A stretch of 60,000 nt of DNA from assembly GCA_914767715.1 (NCBI GenBank), contig OU612065.1, positions 23,500,001 through 23,560,000 of the forward strand, given 5' to 3'. The position numbers and the translations under genes were made by a program. This document shows positions 45,125 through 58,700 of the stretch, piece after piece; within the stretch, counting starts at the first letter, position 1, and every line of letters begins with the position of its first letter. Under the pieces are notes generated by a model. The model was not told where the DNA came from and searched no databases. It was given only the letters and a program-made list of their open reading frames with translations. This DNA is from Membranipora membranacea. Its lineage: Eukaryota; Bryozoa; Gymnolaemata; Cheilostomatida; Membraniporidae.

Positions 45125-47335
45125 ATGTCGGAATACTGGGTTTCGCAGGGTAGGAAAATGTGTTCTTATTGTAAGTGTTGGATTGCTGACAACAAAGCAT
45201 CCATAAACTTTCATGAGCAAGGTAAGAAACACAAAGAAATGGTTGTATTGAAGCTGGATGAGCTTCGCAAAAAAGGCTTGCAGGATGCTAGAAATAGAAC
45301 TGCAGAGGCTGCTGCTATGGCTGCCATAGAGAAAGCCGCACATGAATCCTTTCAAAAAGACGTGGGTGCAGGTAGTGCAAAAGCTTATGGCTCAGTCCCA
45401 GTAACAGAGAAACAGGTGACTGCCAAGGAGGAGCCTACAAAATTAGCAAAAACGGAATATATCTCTTCAAGAGCCAAAAAACAAGAGTCAAAGGTGAGTT
45501 GAAATCAGTCATGTTGGCAGAGTGAATCACGGGAAGCCATAACTGACCTATAGAGTAGACCCCGAACTATTTTATAATGATAGTTGGTGATTTGATTTGT
45601 TGGGTATTGTCCCCCTACCAGCAAAGCTCGTCAACACAGACTAGGTATTCTAGTGCTACACATAGTGAAATTTGAATTTCAGTGTTGTTTTTTTACTCTC
45701 TTAGATTCATTGCAGCTGTCTTTACTTAACTACAAATTCCTTTGCTGCACGATTATAGTACAGAGTACAGAAACTGTGTAGCTTTGCTGTAAAATTGAAG
45801 ATTGAATTATCATTTTCCACTCAAATGTGGTAATTGTTAATCTGTGATTATTACAGGGTCAGTGGGAGCAGGCAACTAATGAAGAAGGCTACACTTATTA
45901 TTGGAATACAGAAACACACGAGACAAGTTGGACATTACCTAACTCGAGCGAGTCAACGGATACAACAAGTGAATCTCAGCCGCAGACCACAGTCCAGCCA
46001 TCTGTATGTAGGCAGCTAATAATTCCAAGCCCCCATAACAAACAAACATATCCCATAAACTCATAAATACTGTATTTATATGTTATGATTAGAAGCAACC
46101 ATTGGTGTGCCAATTTAAGCAAGTCTTTGGCACAACTCTGAGTCTTCAGTTAGGTCAACCTGCTAATTATTAAAGAGTTGTTCCCTCCTTCAATGTGAGT
46201 GGACAACTCTTTAGATTTATTCTTCATGAAAATAAAGTTTTTTGTAGTGTGACTGGAACAAGATAGGCAAATCATTAAATACATTACACACCTATCAAAT
46301 TTAGTTTCATTTCCACACATAGTTATCAACTAGTCTCAGACTCAACTCTATCTGGGTTGCTGCTAACTCTTCTCTTTCTCTATTGTCCAAAATTTGATGG
46401 GGAAAATAATATTACCAATAATTCATTAATGTTACAGATACCTAAAAAACCTGTGAAGCGCTCCGCTACTACAGGATTCGGACAGTGGGAGACAGTCCGA
46501 GAGGAACCAGTCGTTTATGACGACTTGGGTTTACCAAACCAGCCAGCTTATGAGGGAGAGGAAACAGACGAGCATATAACTGAGCAGGTAAGATTTTTAA
46601 TTTACTCATATCAGCAGGCCCCATTTTTCCAATTCTTTAGAGTAGCGTTCTCCATTTAATTCGATATTGATTGTTAACACAATTAGGAGACAGAAAGATG
46701 GCCAATTAAGCTAAATCTCATGCATTCTTATGTCACTTTATTTCGGCTTTGTATAATTAGGACATCATTTTGTGGTCCGCAGAGGTTTGAATTACGTGGC
46801 ATGCACTGTAGTTCTGTCTAGGTATTGATCTTTACTTCATATATATGTGGTGCGACTGTGAAATTTATTTTGACATCAAAGAGTTTATAGTTAGCCTGTC
46901 TTGTGAAGCTTTGTTGGTGAGAGGGACGATTTGTAGTGGGAACAACACTTTTCTCGACAGGCTTGTCAACAGGGTGTTTGAGACAACTCCCTGTTGACAA
47001 GCCTGTCGCGAGGAGAGTTGTCAAGATAGGCTAAGTTTATAGTTTGTATATAGCATTGATCACTTTGTTTTTAGCAAAGTGACGAGGAGATAAACACAGA
47101 AGACATTCCTTTACCTACAGAAGACATACCATTACCTTCGGATATATCTGAAGCTAAATTGCCTGATGAGGCAGAATTAGTGACTGATCCCGAAGTACCT
47201 GAACGTAAAGGCTTCAAAACTAAGACTGTTACTCTGGCGCCGAGTAAGAAAAATACGACCGGTGATGGAGCACCAAAGTTTAAAAAGCCGAAGTTCAATG
47301 CTAATAGGAAATCAAGAAGGAAAGATGATGATTGA
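45125..47335 (+). CDS. WBP4: WBP4/FBP21-like spliceosomal protein (4 exons)
   Basis: WBP4 (FBP21) belongs to the activated (B) spliceosome; its WW domains bind proline-rich splicing proteins and it interacts with the helicase SNRNP200. Exons 45125-45493, 45857-46003, 46438-46587 and 47075-47335 give 308 residues. The N-terminal matrin/U1C-type zinc finger has Cys13, Cys16, His30 and His36 (MCSYCKCWIADN ... FHEQGKKH). A coiled, Ala-rich helix follows. A single WW domain lies at about 126-151 (Trp126, GYTYYWN, Trp148, Pro151). Next come FGQWETV and a basic C-terminus FKKPKFNANRKSRRKDDD, as in the family. Vertebrate WBP4 has two WW domains. Divergent from SGPL1, convergent with the KChIP gene. 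Poly(A) signal at 47641. Confidence 0.93.
46891..47034. mobile_element. Hairpin MITE, TA-GCCT family, in WBP4 intron 3
   Basis: A 144-bp inverted repeat. Outer arms are TTAGCCTGTCTTG and CAAGATAGGCTAA, with a strong inner pair TCGACAGGCTTGTCAACAGG / CCTGTTGACAAGCCTGTCGC. It ends 41 bases before the acceptor of the last WBP4 exon. Confidence 0.75.
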
Positions 47336-47640
47336 TAAAATATTGTTATTGTTGAATAGCATTTCTGGCAGCTGGGATTAGAATTATGCATCTATACTGT
47401 TGACAGCACGAATCAAATTTACATTGATGAAAGCTAATTTAGAAGCAAGTTGGACTATCTTGGTGTACTGACCTTTGAGCCATCTTCTTTGGTTATAATG
47501 AGCAAACTCCAACAAAAATGGTTTGCTAAACGGTTTGTAATCAACAAATATCAGACATTGGGAAACACTTTATAAGGATTTGAACAAAAAAAATGCCGAA
47601 CTCTGACGAAGAGCCCACTGATGTGTTTGTATGAAGTGGA

Positions 47641-47646
47641 AATAAA
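47641..47646 (+). terminator. Poly(A) signal of WBP4
   Basis: AATAAA 305 bases after the WBP4 stop codon; another lies at about 47697. Confidence 0.45.
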
Positions 47647-48335
47647 AACAAGCAATTGATATACAATGGGACAATTATATGATAAGAACCGGTATGTAAT
47701 AAAACTATTATTTACATATAAAATATATTAAATATCTTGAATGAGCAATAATATTTATGTGAGTAACACCAGCCAGCCCTCCATCCTGGGGTTTCTCTCC
47801 TGCAGTCTCGGAAGCTGACTTGTGCGAGTATTGTGCTGATTCACATGTGTGTATCAAACACATGTATAGCTGCCAGGAAGTATTTGTTCTATAAATAGAA
47901 GGTTGAAAAGCTTAGATAAATTTTGAATTGCAGGTTTTAAACGTTGTAGTGGCATCATAAACAAATCGAGGTAACAAACATGATTTACATCCACCACTCA
48001 ATTACTTTTTTTATTTCCTATGCTTGCCAAACTAATATTGATGTGTATTTTTGTGAAAAGTCAAGCCAGTAAGTAAGCATTTATCCTTAACTAGTGTGAT
48101 GAAAAAAATCAGACGACCCCAGGCGTCAAATACCGTGGCATGCTGTCAGATATAAGTACTCAGCAATACCAATTTTATAGAGGTTGTCAAGTGATGAAAC
48201 TAAATAAGGTAATCAACATATATCTCTGTTGAAACGACATTTGAAATTATCCTGTCTCCTATTGAGCATTGTGTCTAATATCCAAGATGCATGCTATTGC
48301 TTTATCTTCAGTTTGAAGACCAATTGACTCCTTCT

Positions 48336-48425
48336 TCACAGAGCAGAGATGGTGCGCCAGTCGCAGGGGATGCACGGTAGGGGCGAGTTGATGTCAAGCT
48401 TGGGTTGCTGCTTTTCATCTACCTC
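48336..48425 (-). CDS. Candidate alternative last exon of the KChIP-like gene
   Basis: On the minus strand an acceptor (TGAAATTTAG) is followed by 30 in-frame codons, EVDEKQQPKLDINSPLP ... RTISAL, and a stop. Phase 0 fits a possible donor (GTATGT) at 49793-49788 inside the last recognised exon. It has no resemblance to known KChIP C-termini, so it is weak. Confidence 0.25.
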   Translation of the reverse strand, partial: EVDEKQQPKLDINSPLPCIPCDWRTISAL

Positions 48426-49745
48426 CTAAATTTCAATGGCTAGTATGTACAAAGTTTCCCATGTACCTTTGTCATCCTTCTGGTGTGTAATGGAGGTACT
48501 GAACTTTGCCCCAGGTTAACTTCGGTAATGGTGGACACAAAAACATATAAAGCTTTTGGTTTCCACAATGGCGTAAACACCAGGCTGCGGCACTATTTTC
48601 CGTTTTTAGTGGTAAAATATATTTGTTTATTCAATTTGCACACAAGTTACTCACAATAATTATACAAAAAACAATTATAGGAATACTGTGTGGGGGTGAA
48701 TCTCTAACTTGTACTCGAAAAATGATACTAGGTCAAACTTTGTGCCTGAAAGCTGAAAGCGTCAATCATCGGGACTGGCAATTTTTTTAAATTTAGAAAT
48801 GATGACTTTTGTAACAATATTGTGTTTCACATCGTCAAGAAAAAGTTTTCCATGCAATCAACAAAAGATTTTAAAAGAGAACAGCTGTACCATGATAAGT
48901 TAAACATGCTATACAACTAATAGTGGTAATTAAAATGTGCGCATGATACAAAAATAAAATAAATCATTTAGTAGTTTTAGAACCGTTGCTAATACTTTCT
49001 TCTTGCTGAATTGTCTCCACGGAAGTTTTGGGGTCAGTATTCTTGAATGACACTAGTAGCCCTTTCTAATAAAGGAGCTCTTTCTTATAAAGGCTAACAC
49101 AAATTGAGGCCTAGGCCAGCATGCAGAGTTATATTGAAGCAAGCTACAGCATCCTATCCTTCTTCTGGCCTCAGTGCCAACTATGGAATGTCAGTAAGCA
49201 GTTATAGCTAGCTAATAATCACCAAGTCTCAAGTCTGTGTCAAATACTAGAAAAGATGGCTGTAGCATGCATTGATCCTGCAAAACAAGATGGACATGCA
49301 ATGAGCTGATCATAGCTAGCTGCAGGTGTATCCCTTCTTGAGGGGATATCATTTACATCATGCATGGCGCCATCTAATTCTAAGGAAGCAGATCTAGACA
49401 TTATTAGAATTATCGTCACATTTCATCAATAGAACTACATCAGATTCAGCTCAAAAAATTTCTTGCCCGGATCTTATCAATGGCAAAGCTGGGTATCATT
49501 GTATTAGTGCATGATTCAGATATATTAGGAGTTGTGCCCTTTATTATATTAAGAGGACAACTTCAGTACCGGAGGGGCTATTATCCACAGTCTGTTATAG
49601 ATAGTGTGGATGGGTGCTAAGAGGGACAGAAGAGGAAAAACAATAGCTCATGCCAATTGAATTATGGTTTTCTACAAGCAGCCTAAAATCTTTTTCGGTA
49701 TCAACTAAACAGCACCATAAATGTATGTAGCAGACTGAGAGCAGG

Positions 49746-52700
49746 TCAGCTAAAGACCAGGAGCACATGCAGTCCTAATTCTCGGTTACATACCCGGTTG
49801 CAAAGCTCTATAAACTGCTCCATAGACAATGCATCATCCTCACCATAGTCACCTCTCTGTGAAAAGATTGCAAACTTGTTGTTGAAATCGAATATGTTCA
49901 TAAAAGTCAATAGTAATTGAGTAAATCCTATTGACATGGATCAGGCTACCAAACCGAAACCCAATATATACTGTCTCAATGGTAGCTTGGTTTTGAATTT
50001 GTACATTATGTATGTAATTATGCTACTCTTTTATTAAAAGTTGACTGCATCATCTTGTCCAATTTGGATTGTTCATAGCCTACTGAATAACTGATTCTCT
50101 CTTCTCATGCACACTGTTCATGTGATATGCTATTTCATGTATATCTCTGTTCTTTAAAGCTTGAATTATTCATACAGCCCAATTATCTTCAGGGGGAATT
50201 TTGTGTGACTACCTTAAGACAAAATCTAATATTATGGGAACACGGCAAGTTAGGCACTTAAACTAAACTACTAGCTCGATCAGAGTTACCAATGCTAATG
50301 CTAATTGTGTATTTTCAGATTCAATCTGCTTCTTCAGGTTTAGTCACATCTCTCAAACACCATCCACAAACCCTTTGTGACAAACCCTTTGTGACAAACC
50401 CTTTGTGACAAACCCTTTGTGACAAACCCTTTGTGACAAACCCTTTGTGACAAACCCTTTGTGACAAACCCTTTGTGACAAACCCTTTGTGACAAACCCT
50501 TTGTGACAAACCCTTTGTGACAAACCCTTTGTGACAAACCCTTTGTGACAAACCCTTTGTGACAAACCCTTTGTGACAAACCCTTTGTGACACACCCTTT
50601 GTGACAAACCCTTTGTGACAAACCCTTTGCCACATATAGGCTGGGGTTGACATTAACCACTATAGATTGTACTGTGACTTTCCCCAGTCTGTCTTGACAA
50701 GCTTTGTTGTGGGAGGGGGACAACTCCCCACAAACAGTCTAGATTGTACTCTGGTTTGTCCTTTACCTGATATATTGCATTGACATGTTCAAGTACCGCA
50801 CACTCGTCTACTGCTGGATCTGTGCATTTTCCCATCATGTCATATATGGAGGTGACAATCTCAGTGAATTCATCCTTTGTTATAACCCCATCACCGTTTA
50901 TATCATACAGAGTGAACGCCCAGTTGAGCTTCTCTTCCATAGAACCTCTACACAACATGGACAGCGCTCGGACAAACTCCTAAAATGGGAAAAATATATT
51001 TTTGTTATCTAGCCGTGAGACTGGATCAACCTAGATGCATTTATTCATCATTGTTTTGCAAAAATTTAGCCAAGTGCGCTATGTAAGCTCTTGTCTTGTG
51101 TTATGAGGGGGAGTGAGATAGATGATGGAATAAATCAGTCAGAATACAGGCGATATATGGCACCCATTGTATGCAGAGGCTGTAAGCTCAAGTGAAAACT
51201 CGCGCTTTACTCACATCCAAGAGTGAAAAATTCATCGCTATATGCAACGAAGCAATAAATTTAACCGTTCTATATTAGCTTCTTTGCAGCTGTCATAAAA
51301 CGGGCATTCATATTCCCAATGGGTTATATGATTTGCGTATTGTGCAACCGATTATTACCTCAAAGCTGATCGATCCATTTTTATCCTTGTCGAATGCGTT
51401 GAAGACAAAATGAGCGTATGCATTAGAATCTGCAAATAGATTGGCAAAGATATAGGGCAAGATTGACCACTAAACTTGCAAGTACTGGAAGTGACAAACC
51501 ATTCCAAGTCCCTAGCCATTAAATATAAAGCTATGGAATTGCTTTGATAAAGATTTTAGTCATTCAGATATTTTGTGAATTTGGTCAATTTGACTCAAAG
51601 AAAGGACCAACTTGACTCAAGACTTATGGATATTCAGATTTTATATCAATCAAAGCATAGTTTGGCAGGTCGAAAATAAAGTGACAGAGCGGACACTCCC
51701 CATACGTGACTGATGAGCATAATTCGTGAAATTATTATTGATAGTATTGGAACAAAAAATTATCCGAGGGCCACATTAGTTGATACTTGACATGCTAAAT
51801 ACTTTTCTCCTGGAGTGCTGAAAGTTGCAGTATGGCATAATAGGCTACAAAGTTTTTACTTACCTCCTTGTGGGAAGAATTGACTGTAGATCTGTTTAAA
51901 TGTATCTTCATTCACAATACCAGAGGGGCATTCCTGTAACGAGGAGTCAGGTGATTAACTTATCTCAACGTCAATCGATCAGAAAAATTAGCCTAGCTAG
52001 ACACTTGCTAATAAGCTTCCCCATGATAATGATCATCATATATGTGCACATTCTATGCAAAGTCAATGAATCGGATAACTTCACTGTGATAGTTCGAGAA
52101 AGATGGCTTGCTACGGTTACTGGCAGATCTAATCATGGAAAATGTTTTACTCTTGAACATGATTGAATTGTGGAGCGGTCCCAAACAGTTGGCCAAGTTA
52201 TGTCAATATTGAAAACTTTTTGAAACTTCTTTTCTTGATGACTGTGATCATGTTTTGGGCCACGACTTTAAGCCACGCCCAAGACCAATTATACAAATCA
52301 GTGTACTTTTATACAACCCCCATAGGTACATAGATACTGACAGCACGCACAGCCATCTCTTTTGTAATTATATCCGGCGTATATAGTATTTTATTCATGT
52401 AACTATTGGAAAGTACATCTGAGCAGTCCGTGACTGAATCCTTTTTTTTCAAGACAATAATATGATTGTGAAGCGTGAGAAAAAATCAGACACCAAAGAT
52501 TTGCTTGTCATTATCATCAAAAAGGCTTTTTTCTCTCTTTTATGGTATAACTCCCGGGACATCAGACTGTCAGAGAGGCATTCCTGAGTTTCACGACGGG
52601 ATCAGATGAATTCATCCACTGATGTCATCCCCAACGCCAATGGTTTATAGTATCACTGCCATGTTCAGCAATTGCCACACAGGCTGAAAGGACATTCATG

Positions 52701-55700
52701 TATCAATGTCTATGGTGGCCTGAAGGCATATCGCAGAACTTTGGTGAGGTAACATGTTCGTACGATTTGTACAGTGTACATTGATACCTAGTCTGAGCCC
52801 TCCAGACTCTTGTCCCACCCGTCCGACTGCCTCCTTGATTCACTACCTGTTTAAAGCCTCTGTACATAATCTGTAGTTCCTTCTTGCTGAATTTAGTGTT
52901 TTTACAGAGGTTCTCCAGACTCTCCGGTTTATATCTGGCTACCTGGATGTCCAGCTCGTCAGCATCAGCATCTGGAATAACATGATAATAACAATGTTAG
53001 TTAGTTAACCAATACCGACTACTGAAAAAATGACTACTGAAAAAATGACGGATATATGAAGTACAAACAGGAGTAAAATACCCTAGCCTTTCCTGACTTA
53101 GTCAATATATAATATAAACTCCTCAGTCCTTACCATAAAGTTCAATTGAGTTAAATTCACCTAGTTATTGTAAACTAAAATCAATGATACCTCCTTCAAC
53201 TTTCTCATCCTTTGCTCTCTGAAGCTTTTCAATGTCTTTTGAGATTTCATTCCCCATTGTGCGTAACTCTGATCTGTGCAGCCTTTCCTCACTAATCGGA
53301 ATAGCAGACTGATGCTGTTCAGCAGCGAAACTGTTTGAGACAGAATTACGGTTCATTCTGTATTATTCTAACCTGTCTTGCTATTTGAAAGTCTCGTTAG
53401 TGTATATCATGAATAATTTATTGGGAATGTGATGCATTATGGATAAAGGAGAGCTACTATATATTTCTGGAGGTGTCGATGCGTTGCATTGGTTTGCTAT
53501 TTATGGTGATTGTTGCACTAAAATGGGAACTTCTCTATTCTCAGACTAACACCCTGGCAGGACGTGTGTGAAAAATCCAATATTCTTACGCCACTTGTCC
53601 TCAAGGGTCAAGGATGATCTGCTCTCTAATATATTCAATATCATATGTCAAGATTCAAGTGCTACTATGAGGCTGTTAACTAGATTAGATGATCAAGAAT
53701 CCTCATGACAAAGAAGGCGAATTTACAGATCTCTAGAATCTTCTCTTGGATTTAAAATGCCTTTGGGGTTATCTGAAGAACCTCATTTTGTCCTCGAACA
53801 AAACAACGAATTGGTATAAGCAACATACGGAGAACTGTAATTCTTACACAAATGACGATGTTTGGTTTATACACAAAACTATATGGTTATCGACTCTGTC
53901 TTTCCTTTTTTTCATATCATATCGAATTTTTAAAGAGTTCTTTTTATCACACACAGTAACTCGAGATGGAATCATTGGTTAGTTAACAACAAGAGGTAGC
54001 TTTAGAGCTGGGCAGTGAGTTGTCGCTGTTCGCTTGTACAGACCTGGAGTTCTAGGGGAGGCAGGGACGCTCTGCCTCCCTTAGAATGCTCAATAGTGTG
54101 GCTTTAAAATGCTATAATTGAATATTCCACTTCAGGATCAGCTCATTTCCATTTGCTATTTATATCATTAAAACGCATTGGAGACTGGGTACTGGGGACT
54201 CAGGAGGTGCTTACAATACCCAACCCGGTGTTACTTCACACACTCAAAAATTTCCACCTCCCCTACCAGTTTTCCTAAACTACATCCCTGAGCTATATTG
54301 CTCGGCAGCGAGTTGTGCGTTAACCTTGTACCATGTTTGATTATCGTATAGTGCATGTCAGCGATTTACTGTAACAAGCAGTCAATTATTCTACGTTGAT
54401 AACAGTTTGATATCTTCACAGACCCTTATGGCATTGATTTTCTCTCAGCGATGGTTTTGCTTTTGCGCTGGCGATAATGTATAGAGATCAACAACTACAA
54501 GTACATCAGAAATATTTTGTAGAGATTTTCGCTCTCGGTATAAACAAGGAGTTAGACATTATATTTATTGGTATAAACAGAATCGCGTTGCCGTCTGCAA
54601 AATGACCAGTACGTAGTTTGTTAAAGGCAAACAGAAACAATATCACTATCCTTCAGTTGCGACTGATTTCATATCTGCTTAACAGCAGTTTGAGTTTAAA
54701 ATAGACCCCCTTACTTTCTGCCATAGTCTTATATGGTTTAAATTTGAAATACATCTTTCAAAGTTGTTTTCCAAAATCATCTTTGCAAGAGTTTTCAAAC
54801 TCTTAGAAATTCTATCACTGTACATGCAAAGACAGGAAGCGAGTTGAATATCTGATATATATTAGGTATAATGTTGTGTATGAAATCAGCAGGGAGATCC
54901 CGAAAGACCAAAAGCGTAAAAGAACACATAAATTTATTCGTAAACACGTCCCTATTACATCTAGTCAGATATAAATCAAGTTAGCTTTTATTCAACAACA
55001 CCTAAACTTTTTATTTGCAGTTTCAGGTTTTATCCATTGAATACAAGTCCATGTACCCCACTTAACCCAGCTTAATGTCTGCTGTCAAGTTCAATAGAAG
55101 GATCATAAAGGCACTGTGGCCGGACCACACGGTGGTTGACATGGGTGTCAAATGAATTCTTCGTCTGCACTGTGCACTGCACAATCAATATAACAAGAAG
55201 TTAATTGATGTTCACAGAAGTGCTACCATACAGCAGGTTCATGTGTTATTGTTTAGGTTATTACCTGCGGGCTTAGTACCGATTCCTTGCTGTAGAATTT
55301 CTAATCCGTTGCTGGCAGCAGCACCCATTGATGTAAACAATTACTCCTTTTGTTTTCACTTTGAATAGCTAAGTGTAAGATGACTTAGAAATACGTAAAT
55401 ATTCAGATGTCCGCAAGCGACTTTAAAGCCTAGATCTGTCTGAGAGATGAATAGGAGGCGATGATATTTTTCCCGACTTTCTAGTTAGTTATATAATGAC
55501 AGCGGAGTAGCTTCGCACAACTGTTTATCAAAGTTTAATATAACCAGATAAATCAATATTTTTAAAATTAATATCTAATATAGACAGAAAGCGCAGAAAT
55601 AGAGGCAGACTTAGAAGTGTTTAGCAATAATATAACCTCTCATCTTTACTTTAGACTTTTGTTTATTAGTTCAATATTATTCTAATCATGCTTATCCCTG

Positions 55701-58700
55701 ACATTTCCTCTCATTAGAAAGCTGAAACAATCGCCCAGCAGTTTTCTTTAAAGCTACTGCAATTAGGCTGTTTAGAAACTTTTGAACCCGATAACAAGAT
55801 AAGTCAAGGATGAACCATTTTATTAGCAATTCTGTTGACCTTAAAAATGTTGTCCACGTGCTGAGAATTAAATTCATGTCATTAAATCAGAATTTATAGA
55901 TTTTCTGCCCATTTGAAAATTTTCCAGCATTCAATTTGATAATTGAAGTATGCAGAATTGCTAATAGGTTTATAGGACGCTTCAGTGCCAGCAGATTTGT
56001 GGTGCGAATGGTTAAATCTTTCAGTTTGGCCATAATAATGGATGCCATTTAAATGAATCATTTCATTGATTTCATAGTGCTCAAAATTTTTACTGGTCCT
56101 GCTATGAGGAGACAACCCTCATTGTTTTTTTACTTCTATACACACATTCTTATGATAGTTGTTTATCAAGAAACACATACATGGCATGTTCCGCAACAAT
56201 TTCGACACTTGCAATAAGATGATTCGTAGCTCAGTTGAGTTGCTGAGTTGCAGATGATATTGGTCCAAGATGGAAATTTACACATATCCTCAACATAAAA
56301 TCGTAAAAAACAATACAATCAACACTTATGTACTTAACTAGCATTCATGTTGATGTTTAATCGATACTGCATATCTATGAATAAATACTGACCGTCCTCA
56401 GCATTGCCTGCCTCATCGAGAGGCTGACGTTTTATCAGAGCGAGAAATCGTTGTTTTAATCCACGCTTGTTTCGAGATTTCTTCGTGCTCCGACCTGCGC
56501 TGTCATCGCCACGCGTCGCAACATTTGAAGATGCAGCGTACATGTCTAAATCTCAATTTACTTCAGTAGAATTAAACAGAAGCAAGCTGTTTTATGCAAA
56601 AGACTCTTTCAATGACCGATCTTGTATGAACTCAACTTCGCAAGCTCTTCGCTGAATTCTCGTAATGCAATAAACTGGTCCAAGAGGTCTGCAGCGTAGC
56701 ATGGACGAAAATCGGTGCAATATAAACCTGCTGCCGCTTGTTAATCAAATTATAATTGATCACTATTGCAACTTGTAGTCTGATAATCTAATACAAATTT
56801 TTCTTTCGTCATCCTTGTAGAATAAATACCAAATAGCCCCTTGATGCCAGTATGCACAGCTGCAAATTGACCTCCCTATAATATGGTAATAACTAGTTAG
56901 ATACATTCACACAAAAACAGCAACATATATAATGTGCCTATTAATGGGCTATTAGGAGTATAAGATATTGCACTCTAGGGCCATTTTAAATGTAAATTAC
57001 CTAAGATTTGCATGTTGGAAAAACACAGTAACTAAGGCAAAAGATGGACATGTTCTCTGAAATTTTCATTCACAAAGTTTCATCTTGATGGTCCACGTGG
57101 AAATTGCTGTAAATATGTTAGGGCAGAGGGATAGAGGGGGCGGAGGGGGGGCAAGAGTTTCGGGGCTCAAACTAGATTATGATCGCTTTGAATCGATTGG
57201 ATGTGTAGCTTTCTGTCAACGACAGTGTATCAGCGTTGAAATCTGCTCATAAGTGTAAGAGAATTACGTAACTGATAACATCATGGCTCCGAAACACCCA
57301 GCACACGCTGACAAGAAGCTAATTTTCCTCATTAGTTAACTTCATATTTTAATTTCACCACTAACTACAGTCATACATGGCTTGGCGAAGAGAATTTGTG
57401 ATAAAGAAAGGAGAGGATAAATCCAAATTCCAAAGATTCTGAGAGATAATACCACCCTTCCTGTTAACAGCCTCTCAGGTTACTCATATGTTTTATTTGA
57501 ATCATAACCGACAAACCTTGGCCTCAAAGAATGGTTCCGGTCAGCAAACCGTCAAGCTAAACTCTCATGGCACGATTGGGCTTATCAGGAATGATGACCC
57601 CGGTTGGTCAATTAGGGTTAACTTTCGTCATCAGCACCAAGTTACTCACGCCCCAGTTATCGTAGCTTTTGTTTTATAAAAACATAAATAGTATTTTCAG
57701 CAAAATCGTCAGGTTCACAGAGGGAGTCAAAATAAAAGCAACTTTTAATCCTTCATTCAAGCACATCACTAATCAATAAATAAGACATCCAAGTTCCAAT
57801 GCCTCAGCATGAATGTTTGGCATTATTTGGCACGCTATCAGGCACATATTTGGTCAAAATTTAATTGATATTTTAGCAAAGAAAAGAAAAGCTACCAGTT
57901 TCACATTATTTTACCGGGGTCGCTGATGATAAAATATCATTGTATTGGCTACACAGCTTGTTCACACATTTTATAGTATAGTATCCTCAGCCCCTACTGA
58001 TCTTTTTTCTAGGAAGCTCTCAGAGCAATTCACCAAATCATTGCCCTTAGGTAGCTCCAGTATTCACATTCCTAACCTTCATTACCAGTTTTCGGTGCAC
58101 AGGGTTTGATTCATCAAACAATTCCTGATGCTTAATCTTATTTGCTGTTTGGATCAATAAACAATTTTATTATACACTGTAAGCCATGCCTTCTCAGGTA
58201 AACCCAATTATTTTGCTTCAGAAACACACATACATGTCTTTTGGTCAGCGTTTTCTAGTTCACAGCAATTAGACGCAGGAATATATATCAGCGTGATGTC
58301 TGTCTATGCAGGGCCGTAAATAAATAAAAAAATGATAGGGGAGGCAATAATTCTTGGGAGTGCGGAGTAACACCTTGTGAGGGCTACACCTGAGAGGATT
58401 AGGATGACGTCCCACCCTCTACGGCATTTTAAGAGTTAGCTTATTCTGACATAAATTATTCAAAGGTAGTGTTTTTAGGCCATTTTATTTGGGATTCTGG
58501 GGGAGGCAGCGCCTCTCTGCCTTTCTGCTTCTCTGCCTCTCTGCCTCTATGCCTCTCCTAACACTATGTGCCTGCTATATGTTGTAAGGTAATTTGCATG
58601 TCTGGAGTTTTTAACAGTACCATGCAGTACAAAATGTAGGTTATGTGTACATAATTTATGTATTACCCAACGCTGACCGATTTAACAGACACCCCTGTGG

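Larger units (their letters stand above)
47336..49745. other. Convergent spacer, WBP4 / KChIP-like gene
   Basis: About 2.4 kb with AATAAA at 47641-47646 for WBP4. The only coding-like signal is a candidate terminal exon for the KChIP gene at 48425-48336 on the minus strand. Otherwise AT-rich without structure that I can name. Confidence 0.45.

Noticed and set aside
50367-50636. CRISPR-like regular repeat
   Set aside because: Units are contiguous without spacers, and the surrounding DNA is an animal intron.
50321-50723. Long open frames of Cys-His-Lys-Gly repeats
   Set aside because: They only translate the 14-bp minisatellite; 14 is not a multiple of three, so three frames are open at once with the same repeated peptide.
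53746-53982. Plus-strand 78-codon frame as a gene
   Set aside because: Starts and ends at no recognisable signals and lies in an intron; treated as possible relic only.
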